6,100 nt of DNA from JBHEMK01 sp046262635 (GTDB taxonomy: Bacteria; Actinomycetota; Thermoleophilia; Gaiellales; Gaiellaceae). The notes beneath the pieces were generated by a model, which had not been told where the DNA came from, searched no databases, and worked only from the letters and a program-made list of their open reading frames with translations. Positions within the stretch are counted from its first letter, which is position 1, and each line of letters starts with the position of its first letter. The translations under genes were made by a program, and so were the position numbers. The stretch covers positions 1 through 6,100 of the forward strand of contig JBHEMK010000027.1 of assembly GCA_046262635.1 (NCBI GenBank), given 5' to 3'. Shown here piece after piece: positions 5,760 through 6,100 of this stretch.

Positions 5760-5849
5760 TCATCGGGACGGTCGAGGTTAGCCCCGCCTCTCACAGGCGA
5801 ACCTGCCGCACCGGCCCGACCGGCGGCGCACGGTGCCCGACGCGGCCTG

Positions 5850-5877
5850 TTCCAGTTTGAGCAAATCTTGATAGAAT
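5850..5877 (+). promoter_or_regulatory. Extended -10 promoter candidate for the rightward regulator gene
   Basis: TAGAAT (5872-5877, five of six matches to TATAAT) is preceded by TG and one base (5869-5871), an extended -10. A weak -35, TTCCAG (5850-5855), lies 16 bases upstream. The element sits in the most AT-rich stretch of the window and is framed by a small inverted repeat CAAAT (5862-5866) / ATTTG (5876-5880). Transcription would start near 5884, leaving a leader of about 85 bases before the GTG at 5969. Confidence 0.5.
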
Positions 5878-5888
5878 TTGTGCTCGAG

Positions 5889-5900
5889 CGAGACGTCTCG
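5889..5900. promoter_or_regulatory. Perfect 12-base palindrome CGAGACGTCTCG
   Basis: CGAGACGTCTCG is identical to its reverse complement. It lies just downstream of the expected transcription start (about +5 to +16), where a bound repressor would block transcription. A near copy of one side, AGATGTCTCGT, is at 5701-5711 (compare AGACGTCTCGT at 5891-5901, one mismatch in 11), upstream of the divergent zinc-ribbon gene. An operator role is inferred. Confidence 0.4.
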
Positions 5901-5968
5901 TCGGGGAGCCCAGACCTAGCGCCCGTCCCACTCGTTTGGCTGGATCCCCTCGATCCCGAAGGAAGCTT

Positions 5969-6100
5969 GTGGACGGGACTCATCATCTGCGCGTCTTGAT
6001 CGCCAATCAGCGGCCGGACCGCCTCGAGCTTCTGGCCGGCGTCGTGAAAGGGCTCGGCCACGAGGTGGTCGCCCGCGCGGTGCAGGTCAGGGAGGTGGGC
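5969..6100 (+). CDS. Response-regulator-like protein, probably ANTAR family, N-terminus only
   Basis: The first 44 codons run off the right edge. After a short lead the protein reads LRVLIANQRPDRLELL, then GLGHEVVARAVQVREVG. This is the first beta strand, first helix and second strand of a receiver-type fold. The style (VLIAN, R-P-D-R, LGHEV) is what I recall from ANTAR-domain regulators of high-GC actinobacteria; the RNA-binding ANTAR domain itself, which acts by antitermination at paired hexaloop hairpins, would be beyond the window. An Asn stands at the position after VLIA where active receivers usually have acidic residues, so phosphorylation may be absent or altered. The GTG start is supported by GAAGGAAG (5958-5965), and an extended -10 promoter lies about 90 bases upstream. 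A NarL- or CheY-type receiver remains possible. Confidence 0.65.
   Translation, partial: MDGTHHLRVLIANQRPDRLELLAGVVKGLGHEVVARAVQVREVG

Larger units (their letters stand above)
5654..5968. other. Divergent intergenic region between zinc-ribbon gene and regulator gene
   Basis: About 315 bases without a convincing gene. It holds the Shine-Dalgarno of the zinc-ribbon gene on the minus strand, an inverted repeat at 5741-5759, an extended -10 promoter candidate at 5869-5877, a 12-base palindrome at 5889-5900, and an inverted repeat GGATC-N5-GATCC (5942-5956) directly before the Shine-Dalgarno of the rightward gene. Local AT content rises around 5855-5880, as expected for a promoter in GC-rich DNA. 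An open frame at 5748-5999 on the plus strand is judged a chance frame. Confidence 0.6.

Noticed and set aside
5748..5999. 83-residue plus-strand open frame
   Set aside because: It starts at a TTG without a ribosome-binding site, spans the AT-rich promoter and palindrome, and overlaps the well-supported GTG start at 5969 in another frame.
5654..6061. Upstream extension of the zinc-ribbon protein to 208 residues
   Set aside because: It would cover the divergent promoter region and the start of the rightward gene; a good Shine-Dalgarno supports the GTG at 5653.

Overview
The window is very GC-rich bacterial DNA with tightly packed genes, frequent GTG starts and third codon positions dominated by G and C. 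Together with an ANTAR-type regulator start, a short membrane protein and a PASTA protein, this suggests a deep-branching high-GC actinobacterium, perhaps of the Thermoleophilia/Gaiellales/Solirubrobacterales kind. The lineage is an inference from composition and gene style; no rRNA or tRNA gene is present to settle it.

Left end (1-475): the first 19 codons of rpsF (ribosomal protein S6) run leftward off the window. Its Shine-Dalgarno sequence is near-perfect. Its leader can fold into a nested hairpin with a CCG-containing bulge, which matches the known S6:S18 autoregulatory motif, and a candidate extended -10 promoter lies just upstream. A short membrane-anchored protein of unknown function is divergently encoded.

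Middle (about 626-5431), all on the + strand: a cyclase-family (kynurenine-formamidase-like) metal hydrolase is followed after 8 bases by an APC-superfamily amino-acid-type permease. Ten bases later comes a membrane protein with a cytoplasmic YdeI/OmpD-associated-type domain, one transmembrane helix, and four PASTA repeats split two-and-two by a Thr/Gln-rich linker. After about 240 bases comes a CbbX/SpoVK-type AAA+ ATPase. The hydrolase and permease look like one catabolic or uptake unit. The PASTA protein is close enough to be co-transcribed, but its functional link to them is unproven. The gap before the ATPase holds no convincing intact gene; its minus strand carries what may be a small frameshifted gene.

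Right end (5432-6100): a 72-residue zinc-ribbon protein lies on the minus strand, tail-to-tail with the ATPase (3 bases between stop codons). A 315-base divergent region follows, containing an AT-rich extended -10 promoter candidate, a perfect 12-base palindrome and other inverted repeats. The window ends inside the first 44 codons of a response-regulator-like protein, most likely an ANTAR-family regulator.

No mobile element, CRISPR array, tRNA or rRNA was seen. The most unusual items are the YdeI-TM-PASTA architecture without a kinase, its Thr/Gln linker encoded by a degenerate minisatellite, and the rpsF leader motif.
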